Origin: Gordionus sp. m RMFG-2023
Taxonomy: Eukaryota > Nematomorpha > Gordioida > Chordodea > Parachordodidae
Length of the DNA stretch: 64,000 bases
Reading direction: 5' to 3'
NCBI RefSeq assembly: GCF_954871325.1
Contig: NC_088775.1
Span: forward strand, 36,681,561 to 36,745,560
Each line of letters starts with the position of its first letter. The stretch's first letter is position 1. Below are positions 23,708 to 36,092 of this stretch, piece after piece. The translations under genes and the position numbers were made by a program. Under the pieces are notes generated by a model that saw nothing but the letters and a program-made list of their open reading frames with translations, made no database searches and was not told the DNA's origin.

Positions 23708-25078
23708 CAGGGATGTGAACCCGAACCCTCGTATTTTGGCTGAACCCGGACCCTTTTTAAAAGTGGAGGGTCCAAGGGTTCTAGGTGTCATAAAAATTTT
23801 TAAAAATAAAATATTTTTTTAAAAAATAATATAAATTTTTTTAAATTTTATTAACTTTTTTTGTGGAATCATTTATTTTATCTTCGCGTTTTTCTTTCAG
23901 TTTTCTTCCCGGACTTCCATTTATTTAGAGATTGATATCATAAATTATTTTCCAGTGTAATAATATTTTATTATGTAAATTTATTAATATGCTATGTTAT
24001 AGAAATACGTTGATTTTTGAAAGTGAATTATTTATGGTACAAGAAATAATATTTTAATTCAAATGATAAGGCACAATATGTTGGCCCTCAATTTGTATGA
24101 TGCTAGAACGATTATTAAGTTTGAAAGATTTCTGTAATGATTTTATTATAGGAGCATGTGAAGTCATTTTGTCGGAAGAAGATTGATGCCAAATAAAGGA
24201 CCTTACTAGTGTATTAGTTCCTTTAAAAATAACAATATTAAGATTACAATCAGAACAATTATGTTTATTAGATGCCGATTAGATTTAGAAAAATTTACAG
24301 TTTATAAGAAATATTAGAAAACATGAAAATTCGAGAGCAACAATATTTGCAAAATAGTGTTGTATACGCTTCTATATATTTAGACCCTCGATATCAAGTT
24401 TTATTAAGTATTGAGCAAAAACAAATGGCTAAAGACCATCTTAAGGATTTATGGCATAAACAAAACTCCATTATTTACAATATATCGGAGCTACGACAAT
24501 ACCTATTGGTTGTAGTGATAGTAATAATAATGATAGCAACATTGATGATCTTGAAATTTTACTTTTAGATAGAGAAAAAAAATCAAATTATCATCAAATA
24601 CAAAGGAGGATCAAAAAATGTCTATTGCAACTTTAATAGTAAAGTTCAAGTTAAGAGAATAAATAATTATATAAATATTTTAAAATTCTGGAAAGAAAAT
24701 TCTTCAATATATCCAGAATTATATATCTTATCTAGAATCTTCATGGCTGTACCGGCGGCACAAGTACAATAATTTTATAAAGATAACTATCTATTTTAGG
24801 TAAGGGTAGAACGTGAATTTTTATCTTTGAAATATATATTGTCTACTTTACGTGGAAATCTCAAGGATGATATTTTAGAAGATATTATGATTGTGCGAGA
24901 ATAAAACATTTAAAATATAAATTATTTCATTTTTAAATTTTTCATTTGTAAATTATGAATATGTATATATTGAAGTATAATAATAAATGATCCCTGAACC
25001 CAAACCCTGGACCCGGGTCCTTTCAAATTTTATTCCTGTACCTGGACCCTTTTTTTTGTCGAAGGGTTCACATCCCTG
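23708..25078 (+). mobile_element. hAT element, family C copy 1
   Basis: It opens CAGGGATGTGAACCC and closes GGGTTCACATCCCTG, perfect 15-bp inverted termini, flanked by a perfect 8-bp duplication TTTATAAT (23700-23707 and 25079-25086). Repeats of GAACCC and GGACCC lie just inside both ends. A broken transposase is inside. At 1,371 bp it is shorter than a full hAT of about 2.5-3 kb, so the 5' part of the coding region has been lost. Confidence 0.93.
24323..24903 (+). pseudogene. hAT transposase relic (family C)
   Basis: The frame from 24323 reads MKIREQQYLQNSVVYASIYL, then DPRYQVLLSIEQKQMAKDHL and KDLWHKQ. In hATs YLDPRY is the usual motif in the late catalytic region. In other frames come ILKFWKENSSIYPELYILSR, MAVPAAQV, VEREFLSLKYI and STLRGNLKDDILEDIMIVRE, which is the C-terminal dimerisation block (family form SSAxxERxFSxLxxILSxxRxNL). 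At least three frame changes. A diverged second copy is in 29664-31102. Confidence 0.85.
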
Positions 25079-25260
25079 TTTATAATAAAAGTGTTTTGTT
25101 CAAGTGTTGTGTTATTTTATGCAGCATTATTATAAAATAAAGCCAATAAATAGGTATAAATTTATAAATATGACGCGTAATGATGATAATAAGATAAAAA
25201 ATTTTAAAAAACATATGTTGTGATGCGTTGATAAATAATATACAATAAAATTATAAAAAT

Positions 25261-25579
25261 CAGAGATCTGTAGGCCCGGCCCTAAGCCCGGGTCATATTT
25301 AAATTTTTTCAAATATACCTAGGCCGGGCTGAGTCTAAAATTTTTTTTAAAATACCCGGGCCGGGCTGGGCCTGAAAATGTATATTTAAAAAAACCCGGG
25401 CGGACTGGGCCTAAAAATGTTTTTTTTAATACCCGGGCTGGGCCATAATTTTAAATCGCCATTAGCTATAAAATTTAAAAATAAATAGAATATATTTTTT
25501 TTAAATCAAAGTTGGACCTGAAATTTTTCTTTAAAAAAATCTGGACCGGACCGTGCAAGTATACTTCTGCAGGTCTCTG
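25261..25579 (+). mobile_element. hAT-like MITE H with CCCGGGC array
   Basis: The ends are CAGAGATCTGTAGGCCCGG and the complement of CAGAGACCTGCAGAAGTA. The flanking 8-bp copies are ATAAAAAT (25253-25260) and ATATAAAT (25580-25587), 7 of 8 matching. The left half consists of four near-repeats of about 45 bases, each with a CCCGGGC/GGGCTGGGCC core separated by A/T runs. No coding. Related fragments occur at 38275 (CAGAGACCTGCATGCC) and 59391 (TAGTGATCTGCATCGGGCC). Confidence 0.78.
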
Positions 25580-25587
25580 ATATAAAT

Positions 25588-27090
25588 AATATGGAATTCG
25601 ATAAAAAGGTATGACTTTTCTTAAAAATCATATAAAATAATTATCTCTATTTTAGTTTTATCTTGAATTAGTTTTTAAAACTGAATCAGCTGTAATAAAG
25701 CTACGTTAAATAACACAACGCTTGAACATAACGAGTTTATTATAATTGCGCCTTTGGCTAAAATTACGAATCGACGATACTAATATCTTGCGAACTATAA
25801 AACACTCCTTTTTTTATTCTAAGGCTCAGCCCAAAGTTTTTATTAGTTATTTCGCGTAATTAATTTCAAAAGCAAGTCGAAAAATATGAGGCGAATATAA
25901 TATCTGAATATTTTTGCAATTTAAATTTATTATATATTTAATCTTTAGGTTATAAAAAATTCCCCAAATTCGAATTTGTAAATTTTTTTATTTTCGGCCC
26001 TTCTCGGTTTTAAAAAATTGATTTTATAAGGTTCAACTCATACCGGGTCTGAAGGCCTCTTATAATAACTGATTAAACACTTCGCTTGGAGATCGAAACT
26101 ATTTAGTTAACAAATTTTTTTAGGGGGGGGGGGGGGGGGTTAAATACGTCATTTTAAAAATATATATTATTGTATATTTTTTTAATATCGTTGATATTCA
26201 ATATTATATTATTTGCAAAGGAGGCAGAAAGGCATATACAATTAGCCTTTTATTTTCTAATAAATAAACAATATATTTATTTTTTTAAAACGAACGTCAA
26301 GCAAGACTCAAGTGCAGATTGTTAAAAAAATAATAAATAAATTGTATTCACTAGTGCCCTGCAAATTCGGGGTTTTTTTTTGTTACCCGAATTCAAATTT
26401 CTAATTTAAATTATTAATTAAACATATTTTATAAGTTAGGCTAAGGATATGCCAAAGCATAGAAAAAAAATATATTCAGCCTTTAAGAAATATCGAAAAT
26501 TCGGAATTAATACAGCTAGTAAAACGCTAAATTTCTAAAATGTTGCAAATGCTCGAAATAATACGTACAAAATAAGAATAGAAATCTTTGCGTATTCGAT
26601 TCGTATTTTAGAATTGAATAATTGTATTATCTATTCGTACAATTCTAATGATTCCTTATTCGTTATTTGTACAAATAAAAAATTACTCGATTTGATTCGT
26701 CGAATATTAGACTCGAAAGTTAATTTCTTTATAAAAAATTAAAGAATAAATTATTAAAATTAAAAAAAAATGATTTAATGTGAAAAAAGGGTAAAAAATA
26801 TAAAAATTTCGCAACAAGCATGTTAAATACTTTCAAATATTTATAAATAATTTAGGGTATATACAAATATTTTCGAATAATTTTAAATAATAAGAATAAT
26901 TCGAAAAAAATTATTCGATGAATAATATATATTCGTATTCGATTTGAATAATAAATAATTCGTTTTCGGTATAGGTCGAAATTATAAATTTTGAAGTCGA
27001 TTTTGCAAAGGCCCGATTTTTGACTTGCTATATTTGAACATTATATGATCAAAGCTTAGACGCCACTTGGCATTCCATTAGTATTAACTG
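25588..27090. other. AT-rich stretch, nothing recognised
   Basis: It contains an 18-base G homopolymer at about 26122-26139 and an ATTCG-rich low-complexity block at about 26560-26960 (recurring TATTCG and ATAATTCG). No coding or transposon termini seen. Confidence 0.45.
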
Positions 27091-27282
27091 TAGCATTGCT
27101 AAAAGCCGATTTTAAATTAATATTTTGGCCAAAATAATATTACGCAAGCCTTAAGATTTAGTTAATATATGTTCAAACTATTCTGCTACCTATGAGCAAA
27201 ATCTCCAAGTTTGCATAATGTTTTTTTAGCTAAAATAGTGGGTTAGTTTTTTTAAAAAAAATCGAGCCATTTGTCAATACTA
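27091..27282 (+). repeat. Palindromic MITE family J, copy 4
   Basis: The ends are TAGCATTGCTAAAAGCC and the complement of TAGTATTGACAAATGGCTC, with the family core AATAATATTACGCAAGCCTT and its mirror. No convincing target duplication, so the copy is old. Confidence 0.65.
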
Positions 27283-27290
27283 CCCAAATG

Positions 27291-29655
27291 AAATAAATAA
27301 TAATTAATTAATTTAACAAAAAGAACAAACAAAAATGCCTTTTTCTATTTTTTTAGTCCCGAGCCGGGTCAAATTGTATTTTTTAGGACAAATTTTGGCT
27401 TTGGTCCAATTATTTAGATTATAATATTTAGAATAATTTGCTGAAATGAGATAACTTGTACTAATTCATATACATTAAAAATAAAAGTAATAAATTTTCT
27501 ACTAATTTATCTTGCTATTAGATCGCGTTCGTGTCCCTGTCCTGCTCCTATGGGATCAAAAATGTTAATAATCGATAAGAAAAAAAAATGTTCCACAAAT
27601 TCACGATATAATAAACTATATTACAGTTTATTTTAAGATTATATTAACCAAGTGTCGCAACAAGCAAAGTTTCATATAAAAAATTTGTTTGTGTACTATT
27701 CATATTAAAAGGATAGCCCGAAAAATATGTTGATCCTTATTTTCCTATATATATCCCTTCGAGGCTACGCGGGCTAAAAAAATCAGTACGGTAGGAATCA
27801 ATTTTTTTTAATAGGACCGGGCCCAGAAAATTGTATGAACTATTTTTCGATAATGCAAATTTACGATTTTTTTCAAAAATAATTAAGAGCCCGGTCAGGC
27901 TAAAAAATTCAAACCCCAACATGCTGATCTCTAACCCTGAATATAAAGATAGCGTAAATTCGCGGGTAAGTATAAATGATATAAATACAATAATTTTATA
28001 TTAATTTTTTTATACTTCGCCATGAATTTCCGCTAACTGTAAATGCAAGGTAATGTGGATAAGTGTTTATATATTCCCGGGAAAAATAGTTATTTTGTGA
28101 GGCAGCCATAGTAATCATTAATGCTAAAATAATAAGAAATAATTATAGTAATTCACTAAACTATTTTTAATTTTAAATGCCGTATATCTTTAAATTTGAC
28201 TAATATATATATATATATATGATTTCTCAATTGTCATTGACAACTTTTTGAAGGTAAAAATATAAAGTGGGTTAAAAAATATGTATATCATTCGTATCAT
28301 GTAAGATATATTCATTGAGGCCATAATATTATGTTTTATGCGGAAATTCTTTATAATAATAAAAAATTTTAAACAAAGATTAAACCAGTTCGATCGTGAA
28401 TTTCTCGTTTTTTCTATTTGCTGCCATTTAGATTGGATTATTCCGATGTAAAGAAAATACAATTATTTGGCCATATGAAAATTACGTGTTTTCTTATGGT
28501 TTTTGCGAAAATCAAATCAAAAGCTATTTACATAATATTTCAAATATTAGGGAATTCACATGGGTCAATTGGAAATAAATAAAATTCGATGTGTTTCAAA
28601 ATGGTTTTTTTTAAATATCAACATTTGGGTTCCAAATATGTAACATGAAAATATATTATATAAAAAAAATTCTGATTTATAATGAAATATATAGTTGTTT
28701 ATACAAATCGCATTTTAAACTATTAGCGCCATCAAGGGATCCTGCTCATATATTATGGGCATTTTTTTTATAATCAATAATATCATGCTTGATTAGGGAA
28801 AGTAGAGACCTGAGAGAAATAAATTATTTCTACATAACCCTTAAGAAATAAAAAATTTCGGGCCAGATCCAAAGATATAATCAAACTACGATTTGTATTT
28901 ATACTTTAAATTTAAGCCATAACCTGGATAAGATTAATTAACATGAATACATTTTACGGTAGGTGCTGGGCCTGCATTTTTTGGAAAATCGGTGGCTTTA
29001 AAATTTTTGAACGCCAAATTCCCGCAACAAAACCAATTCAAATTTTGTAAACCCAAATCTGAGTCCAACTCTGTCAAAAGGAGAAGTAAATGTGTAAATG
29101 TATATTTTCCATACATACCTGTTCACTGATACAATTTAAGTATATTTTATTATAATAATTATAATGCTAGTCATCGAGCTTATAAGATAAATTACTAACA
29201 ATTAAAGTAAATCTCCTTCAAAAATAAACATAAAAATTCAATCTCATTTTTATACTCTTTATTATACGATAAAATTCTGCGTGTATGCGTTTATTCAAAT
29301 TTCTTTTTTTTCACGAATTTTTTCTAGAGGTGATAAGATTTATTATTTTAAGGCTGAAAAAAATAAGTATACATTTATCGACGAACATGTATACAAGTAT
29401 TTGCAAAATAGAGCAAGCTTAAATTCAGAAGAAGAAAATGGATTAATGAATATATTATAATTAATATAAAGAAGGGTATATGCTAATTTAAAACATCAAA
29501 AGTGTAGCTTTAAAAATTGGGAATTGGCAACTTAATACCTGGAATACTCATAAATAACGACCAATAGGAAAAAGCGTGATTTGGATAATTTATTTTGTTG
29601 ATATAAAATTTTAATTGTCATTTTATTTGATTTTGAAAATAATAAACTAGCTCGT
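27291..29655. other. Intergenic, fragments of repeat ends only
   Basis: GTGTCCCTG at 27532-27540 and TCTCTAACCCTG near 27936 have the CAGGG look of hAT termini, but no partners were found. A (TA)n tract lies at 28201-28220. No coding. Confidence 0.35.
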
Positions 29656-29663
29656 ATAAATTT

Positions 29664-31102
29664 CAGGGATGTGAACCCAAACCCTTAAAAGTGGAAGGTC
29701 CAAGGTTTCTAGGTGTCAAAAAAATAATATAAATATTTTTTTCATTTTATTAAAGAGAGTGCAACTTCTGAATATATAAAAAGAATGATATTAAAAACAT
29801 TAAATATTATATTCCTATAAGAAATGTTTATATAATTACTATGGATAATGGGCTAATCTTGTAAAATCACTTAAATGAATGTTCGCCGGCAGAGAAGAAT
29901 GATATAGGCGGTGATGATGATAATTATGAGACATAAATGTAATTAGTTTACAGGAAATAATAGATTTCTCCACAATATATATTGCTTCAGATGTGCAGCT
30001 CATACTTTACAATTGGGTATTTATGATTGCCTAAAAAATATTTCATTTAAAACCATCATTGTAAAGCAAGGGATGTCAATTGCAAGAACATTAAAATCAA
30101 TGAAAAGGTCAATGGCAATATTAGATCGTACAATACATTGGTTAATTTGAATGATGCTAGAACGATTGTTAAGTTTGAAAGATTTCACTAATTTTATTAG
30201 AGCATGTGATGTGATGATTGGTGCCAAATAAAGGACCTTACTAGTGTATTAGTTCCTTTAAATAACAACTTTAAGACAATTAGAATAATTATGTTTTATC
30301 TTATTTTTATGGCATATGGAGATGCCGATTAGATTTTAAAAGATTTAATAGTCCTTTTTTATATGGAATATTAGAAAGCATGAAAATTCGAGATCAAAAG
30401 TATTGTTGTATACGCTTCTATATATTTAGATCCTCGATCAAGTTATATATTGAGTATTGATAAAAAACAAATGGCTAAAGACCATAATAACCATAAGGAT
30501 TTATGGCATATGCAAAACTCCATTATTTAGAACATACTGGAGGCTACAACACTTACTGGTTGTAATGATGATAATGATAATGATAGCAACATTGATAATC
30601 TTAAAATTTTACTTTTCGATAGAGAAAAAAAAATCAAATTAACATTGATAGATAGGAGGATCGAAAAATGCCTATTGCATCTTTAATAGAAAATTTAGCA
30701 GATGTTAAGAGAATAAATAAGAAACAAATATTTTAAAATTCTGGGAAGAAAATTTTTCAATATATCCAGAATTATATATTTTGTCTAGAATCGTCATGGC
30801 TGTACCGGCGACATAAGTACAATAATTTATGTATTATAAAGATAACTATATATTTTAGGTCAGCGTAGAACGTGCATTTTCTTATTTGAAATATAATATA
30901 TTCTTATTTACGTGGAAATCTCAAGGGTGATATGATTGTGTGACTGAATATGTTAAAAAAATTTATTTGTAAATTATAAATGTGTATATAGAAGTATAAT
31001 AGTCATTTTATTATTTATGTTCTCTAAATCCGGACCCTTTTTTAAATTTTATTCCTGTACCCGAACCCGGACCCTTTTTTTGTCGAAGGGTACAAATCTC
31101 TG
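29664..31102 (+). mobile_element. hAT element, family C copy 2
   Basis: The left end CAGGGATGTGAACCC is identical to copy 1; the right end reads GGGTACAAATCTCTG, a decayed form. The flanking duplication is ATAAATTT (29656-29663) and GTAAATTT (31103-31110), 7 of 8. The interior aligns along most of copy 1 with many small indels: the relics at 30378-30640, 30735-30800 and 30860-30940 correspond to its YLDPR, FWEENFSIYPELYILSR and VERAF blocks. It lies in the same orientation as copy 1, 4.6 kb away. Confidence 0.88.
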
Positions 31103-31401
31103 GTAAATTTCACCCAGAAATTGTGGTTTAGATAGAACAATTATGCTTTTACAAGTTCAAGATCGGTACTTTTTAAAAAAAAATTCAATTCTAATGCCTA
31201 AAAAATGTATTACTTGTTTTACTAATATAATACTTTATGTAAAACGTGTTAAGTTAGTTCTCGTATAAATGTTTGCGAAATCAGCTCAACTTTGAGGAGC
31301 GTGTGTTGAAAAAAATCAGCCAAGCCTTGAATGGCGATTTATTTTTGCCAGGCTTTGCTCAAGGTTAAGCCATTTTTTCCTGCTAAAACCTTGAGGCTAA
31401 T

Positions 31402-31570
31402 GTGATAGTTAAAAAAGCTCGTTTCGTTGTTTAAACGGCTGAATCTAACGGATTCTAAATTAAGATTTTAGCCAAAATAATACTATACAAGCTTCGAGTT
31501 TCGTTAATAGATCTCCATCTCTACCATCTATGAGCAAAATCTCCAGGCTTGCTTAATATTTTTATATAAA
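31402..31570 (+). repeat. Palindromic MITE family J, copy 5
   Basis: It holds the family core: AAACGGCTGAATC, TTTTAGCCAAAATAATACTA, TTCGTTAATAGATCTCCATC and GAGCAAAATCTCCAGGCTTG. The block immediately upstream (31290-31400) has related GCCAAGCCTTGA and GGTTAAGCCATTTT pieces and may be a second, decayed copy. Confidence 0.55.
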
Positions 31571-31575
31571 ATATA

Positions 31576-34500
31576 AGTGCTCAACATAATTTCAAAACTA
31601 ATACTTTCTATAACCAATCAAAACAAATTTTAACTTGAAATATGATATTTAAAAAAAAATTTTAATTATATTGATTTACAAACTAATAATATATTATATA
31701 AAATTTATATCCAATATTATTATTTTTTATTCAGGTACTAAATATATATATAGTATTTTACTAAATATACCAGTTTAAAATGGTAGTAGTCAAATTGGAC
31801 AAGATACAGCTTGTTTGTATCAATCAATAATAATTAAGTACGCACGCGCATTAGTAAAAAAAAAATTATCTCTTTTAAAAAAAATAATTATTGATTATAA
31901 AATCTGAGAGTAAAAGTGTATGGAGAGGGGGGGGGGAGGCCAGGCAGCAAGTTTATTTAAAATTAAGAGAAAAAAATTATTATAAGCTAAACTTTTCATT
32001 TCAAAAGTGGTCACCTCTTTAACTCACTTAAGATGGAGGATCCCATCCCAACTATCTAAAGCCTTTCTTAATGTTGAAAATATTAAGTTGGTTTAGCCAT
32101 ACTTGAGTTGTAACCTGGTAAAGTTTTCGCAGTTAAAGAGATAAAAAAAAACCTAATCAACCTCAGCCACATGTCAATGAATAGTTTTTACGAAAAAAAA
32201 TTAATAAATAATGAAATTCAGAGAGACAACTTAATTACCAAAAAAATATTTTTTTCTTTATAGACAGGTGTTAAATACATATAGTTTTTAAAAAATGTTA
32301 AATAAAATAAAAAAAATATGGCTGATAAAATCGTGGAGTATTAAAATTTATTTTAAAAAATAATGGTTTTATAAAAAGTTGTAAATATTCAAAATATACG
32401 CAATTTTAAAACGTTATAGAATCTCTTGGTGAACGTGCGAAATGAGCCAAAAATAATAAATCATTACTAAACTAAGAATGAATATCGTATGAACTGGTGG
32501 GAAACCAATAATAAAAGAAATCATAATATATCATTTTGGGGAACTTTTTATAATTTTTCTACATAACTTAAAAGATGGTATGATCAACTAAAAAAGGTAG
32601 GATTGTTAGTTTAATCAAGTTGCTTTAAATACTTTGAAGAAAAAAAATATAGTAATTTAAATCAATATTTGTAACTTATTTTTTTTAACTAAAAATATAT
32701 AATTATTTAGATGATAAAAATAACTAATTTCATTTACCTATTTTAGAGCTAACAAAAATATAAAAAAACTCCCGAAATATCTCAAAAATGGTGCAAAGCT
32801 TTCATATTTACAAAATTAAATGTACAAGCAAAAATTTATGATCAAAAATATTTATAATATAACTTTTATATCAGAATTAATATTTAGGTTGGTTTTTGTG
32901 ATTAGAATTCAATTAGGAAAAATAGGTTTTGGGATTGCCTTTCCTGAACAATTCTTAAGTTTAGAATGAACCGGATCCATGATTGAATACCGGTCAGAGT
33001 TTCTCTCACGAAAGTGATAAGTTGTTTGAATAAACAAAAATTAGTTTGTTAAAAAATTTTGATATCATTTTTTGAATTGTAACTATTTGCTTTTTAAAAT
33101 ATGTCAAATATTTATATATATATATATATCATCACCTTTTTATAAGTGGGTTTCCCAAAACGTTTAAAACATTATTGTTCATTAAAAATAAGGTCTCATT
33201 TATACAAGTGCTTCTGTAGAACGTTTTTTAGCGAACTCCTATTTTTATAGAAAGTTAGCCCACCTTTAGTGGTTTAATTTCGAAAATAGGTTATTGTACA
33301 AAAATTTTTACGAAAAATAATGATATTATATTGTGAGTGATATAGTTTTCAGTGCAAATAAATTATATATTGTGGAATATTTTTTTCAGTGCAATCATTT
33401 CTTTATTTCAATTACAATTCCTACGATTACAATTCCTATGATTACAATTTTTAAAAACTACAAAATTATTGTACAATTAAAAAGAATATATTAAAAAGGA
33501 TGAATAATACAAATAATTTATAAAGTAATCAGTTATATATTGCTTTTAAGAAATAAATAATAAATGTAACTAGTTAATTTTCAAATGTAACTTTTAAGTA
33601 ATTCTATGTCAAATGAACAAAAATAAGAAAATTTTCAGCTAACCCTACCCTTTTCATAAAAATTTGTAATGGTTACTTCATATGTTAGTCAATGACAATA
33701 ATAATACCTAAACTGCCGATGCATTCATTAAAAGTGTACATCAATGAAAAACAGCTGAGGACACCATTATGACGCCCTTTTGGTTACGCATAGCATATTT
33801 TAAAAAAATTTAATTTCAATGTAAGCGAAGTAAAATAATTATCCTACCTGACAATTATTCCAAGTCTCACAAGAAATGTATAATAAGCAGACCAAAGTCA
33901 TATAATAAAGTATTCTGGATCCTAGAGGTTACCAAAATAGTGTGTCATGTGGACTCCAGATGATTTGTATTCAACGACGCTTTAAAGTGCAGTATTATGA
34001 ATGAATTGTCAGTCTCTAGCTATATTGGATGGGCGGGCTTATGGTCTAAAAACCCGCCCAATGCAAACCTCTAGTAGTAACATATAACAAAATATATTAA
34101 GCATATAGAAGGACATTTTAAGTTTAGGATAAATTCATTTATCCGAATGTCTTTATTATATCGATCAAAGTTTTTATAAGAAACGATAATACTTTTATTT
34201 GTAATTCTTTTGGTATATATACGTTTATATAAATTAAATAAAAAAACCAAATTGTGGCTCTTTAAACTTTTATTTTTCTGAAATAATAGGGGATAAAATG
34301 TGATAAATCAACCATTTTTACTGATTTCTAAATTGAATACATTATCTATAATTAAGTGAATAAATGCTAAATTTTATACTTTTCTTGCCTAAATCTTATT
34401 TATTAATTAACATTTTGGAGGCAAGAAAAGTATAAAATAGTTGATTGCAATTTTGATGCCTTTTATTCAGGGGGAAATATCATTTCTAAAACTAAAATTT

Positions 34501-35040
34501 TGTTTGTGCTGTAACTAAGTCATATGCAACCGTCATGTAAATTTTTAAATCGAAAGAGTTAGGTTATGAAAATTAATTTTATATTCGACAATATTTATAA
34601 ATTTAAAGGGATAGATAACTTAATCAATAGTAATAATCATCATATTTCTTCTAAATTTAATCGAATCACTTTTCCAAATAAATGTTTTTGATAAAAAAAA
34701 ATGATTATTTATTGTTAAATTTTTTTGATTTATTATATTAACAAGTAATCTAAAAATTTAATTATAGATATTATTTTTTTTAAAAATTATTGTTATTTAA
34801 TTACTATTATGGGGAGAAAGGTAGGGTGGGAAGAGCATTGCGGGGGCGCTGACTTTTATTCATTTAAAATATATTAAGTGAAAAACGCGTAACAGAAAAA
34901 AAAACTGGAAATATTTCTTATGCATTCTAGGAATGTTTTTAAGTTAATCTTAGAACTGGATTTTTTTTTTCTAATTTTAGATTTTTTGAACAGATTTCAA
35001 AATGAAATTCTGGACAAGCCGCTGTCCGAAATATTTAGAA
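31576..35040. other. AT-rich stretch, nothing coding
   Basis: It contains a G-run at 31925-31936, a (TA)n tract near 33110-33129, a short tandem of GATTACAATTCCTA (33411-33450), a small GGGCGGG...CCCGCCC palindrome at 34030-34062 and the stem-loop at 34371-34438. No exon-like composition. Confidence 0.5.
34371..34438. repeat. Perfect 19-bp inverted repeat
   Basis: ATTTTATACTTTTCTTGCC (34371-34389) is exactly mirrored by GGCAAGAAAAGTATAAAAT (34420-34438) around a 30-base loop. It is too short and isolated to call a transposon, and no flanking duplication is evident. Confidence 0.8.
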
Positions 35041-35048
35041 CTAAATTT

Positions 35049-36084
35049 CAAAGTTGTTAACAAATCTTTTTAAAAGTAGCTAGCTCCCGCTCCAGCTACT
35101 ACATTTTTAAAAGGAGCTAGCTCCCGCTCCAAGTAATGGAGTGCCACTCCATAACCGCTCCTTTGATTTTCATTTTTTTAGAGGGTATACGAAATAAAAT
35201 CTTATTTATTTTATCAAAAAGCTTTATTTATATTAAATTATCTATCAAAATATTTCTTTTATTAGCTTTTAAAAGTAATAAATTTTAAATTAGAATCTAT
35301 CAAACATCCACGCCTCTCCCCTAAGACCTGTTTTGCAATACTAAATAGGCACTCTACAGGAGCACTGGAGGTAAGCAGGGTATTGTTTTAATAAAGATAT
35401 TCAGAGAATTTATCAAAAATAGTAATTTTGGTATCATTATTTAAAAATTTGTCCAATATATTATCTTACTGACGATCAATTTCATGGAATCCAAAAAAAT
35501 CTTCCAAATTAATTTGTATTTAAAAGAAAGATTTTTTACTTTTAGATGGTTTTTTAGATTGAAGCTGCTCACTTTTGAAAATTAAATAGTTTTATTTAGA
35601 CACAAAAGAAATTTTGCCCGTAATTTGTTTGATCATTTGGATCAATATCTTTTAGAAGTTTAAAATATTTTTTGTATGATGGAAATGGAAATTCGATTTC
35701 TTCATCTACGATATCTAAATCCATAATATCTAAAACAATTTTTTATTATATATCTATAAAACGAATATTAAACAAGATTTTCCAAAAAATTTTCAATATA
35801 AAAAGGAAAACTTGATGTTTAATATTTAAAATGATTTGATGAAAAACCAATATAAAACTCGGCTAAACATTTAATAATGGATAAATTTAAATTTCATTTT
35901 TATTGAATTTTAATTAATAAATATTATTAATATTTAAAAAATAATTTAATTTATACATTATATTTAAGGAAGCGGTGGAGCGGCGCTCCTCCACTCCAGC
36001 CCTAAAAGGAGCTAGCCCTGGCTCCCGCTTTTTAAAAAGGAGGGGCGCTCCAGGTGTTTTTAAAAAAATGCCTTAACAACTCTG
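35049..36084 (-). mobile_element. hAT element I with GGAGC subterminal repeats
   Basis: The ends CAAAGTTGTTAACAAAT and, complemented, CAGAGTTGTTAAGGCAT are inverted repeats, flanked by a perfect 8-bp duplication CTAAATTT (35041-35048 and 36085-36092). Each end has a cluster of GGAGC/GCTCC words (GCTAGCTCCCGCTCC, GGAGCGGCGCTCC), typical subterminal transposase-binding repeats. A transposase tail is readable on the minus strand. At 1,036 bp it is an internally deleted copy. Confidence 0.92.
35262..35372 (-). pseudogene. hAT transposase C-terminus (element I)
   Basis: It reads TSSAPVECLFSIAKQVLGER and RGCLIDSNLKFITFKS up to a stop. This is the hAT dimerisation motif (family form SSAPVERxFSxAxxILxxxR). 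The upstream minus-strand sequence inside the element has no further long frame, so only the C-terminal tip is left. Confidence 0.85.
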
Positions 36085-36092
36085 CTAAATTT

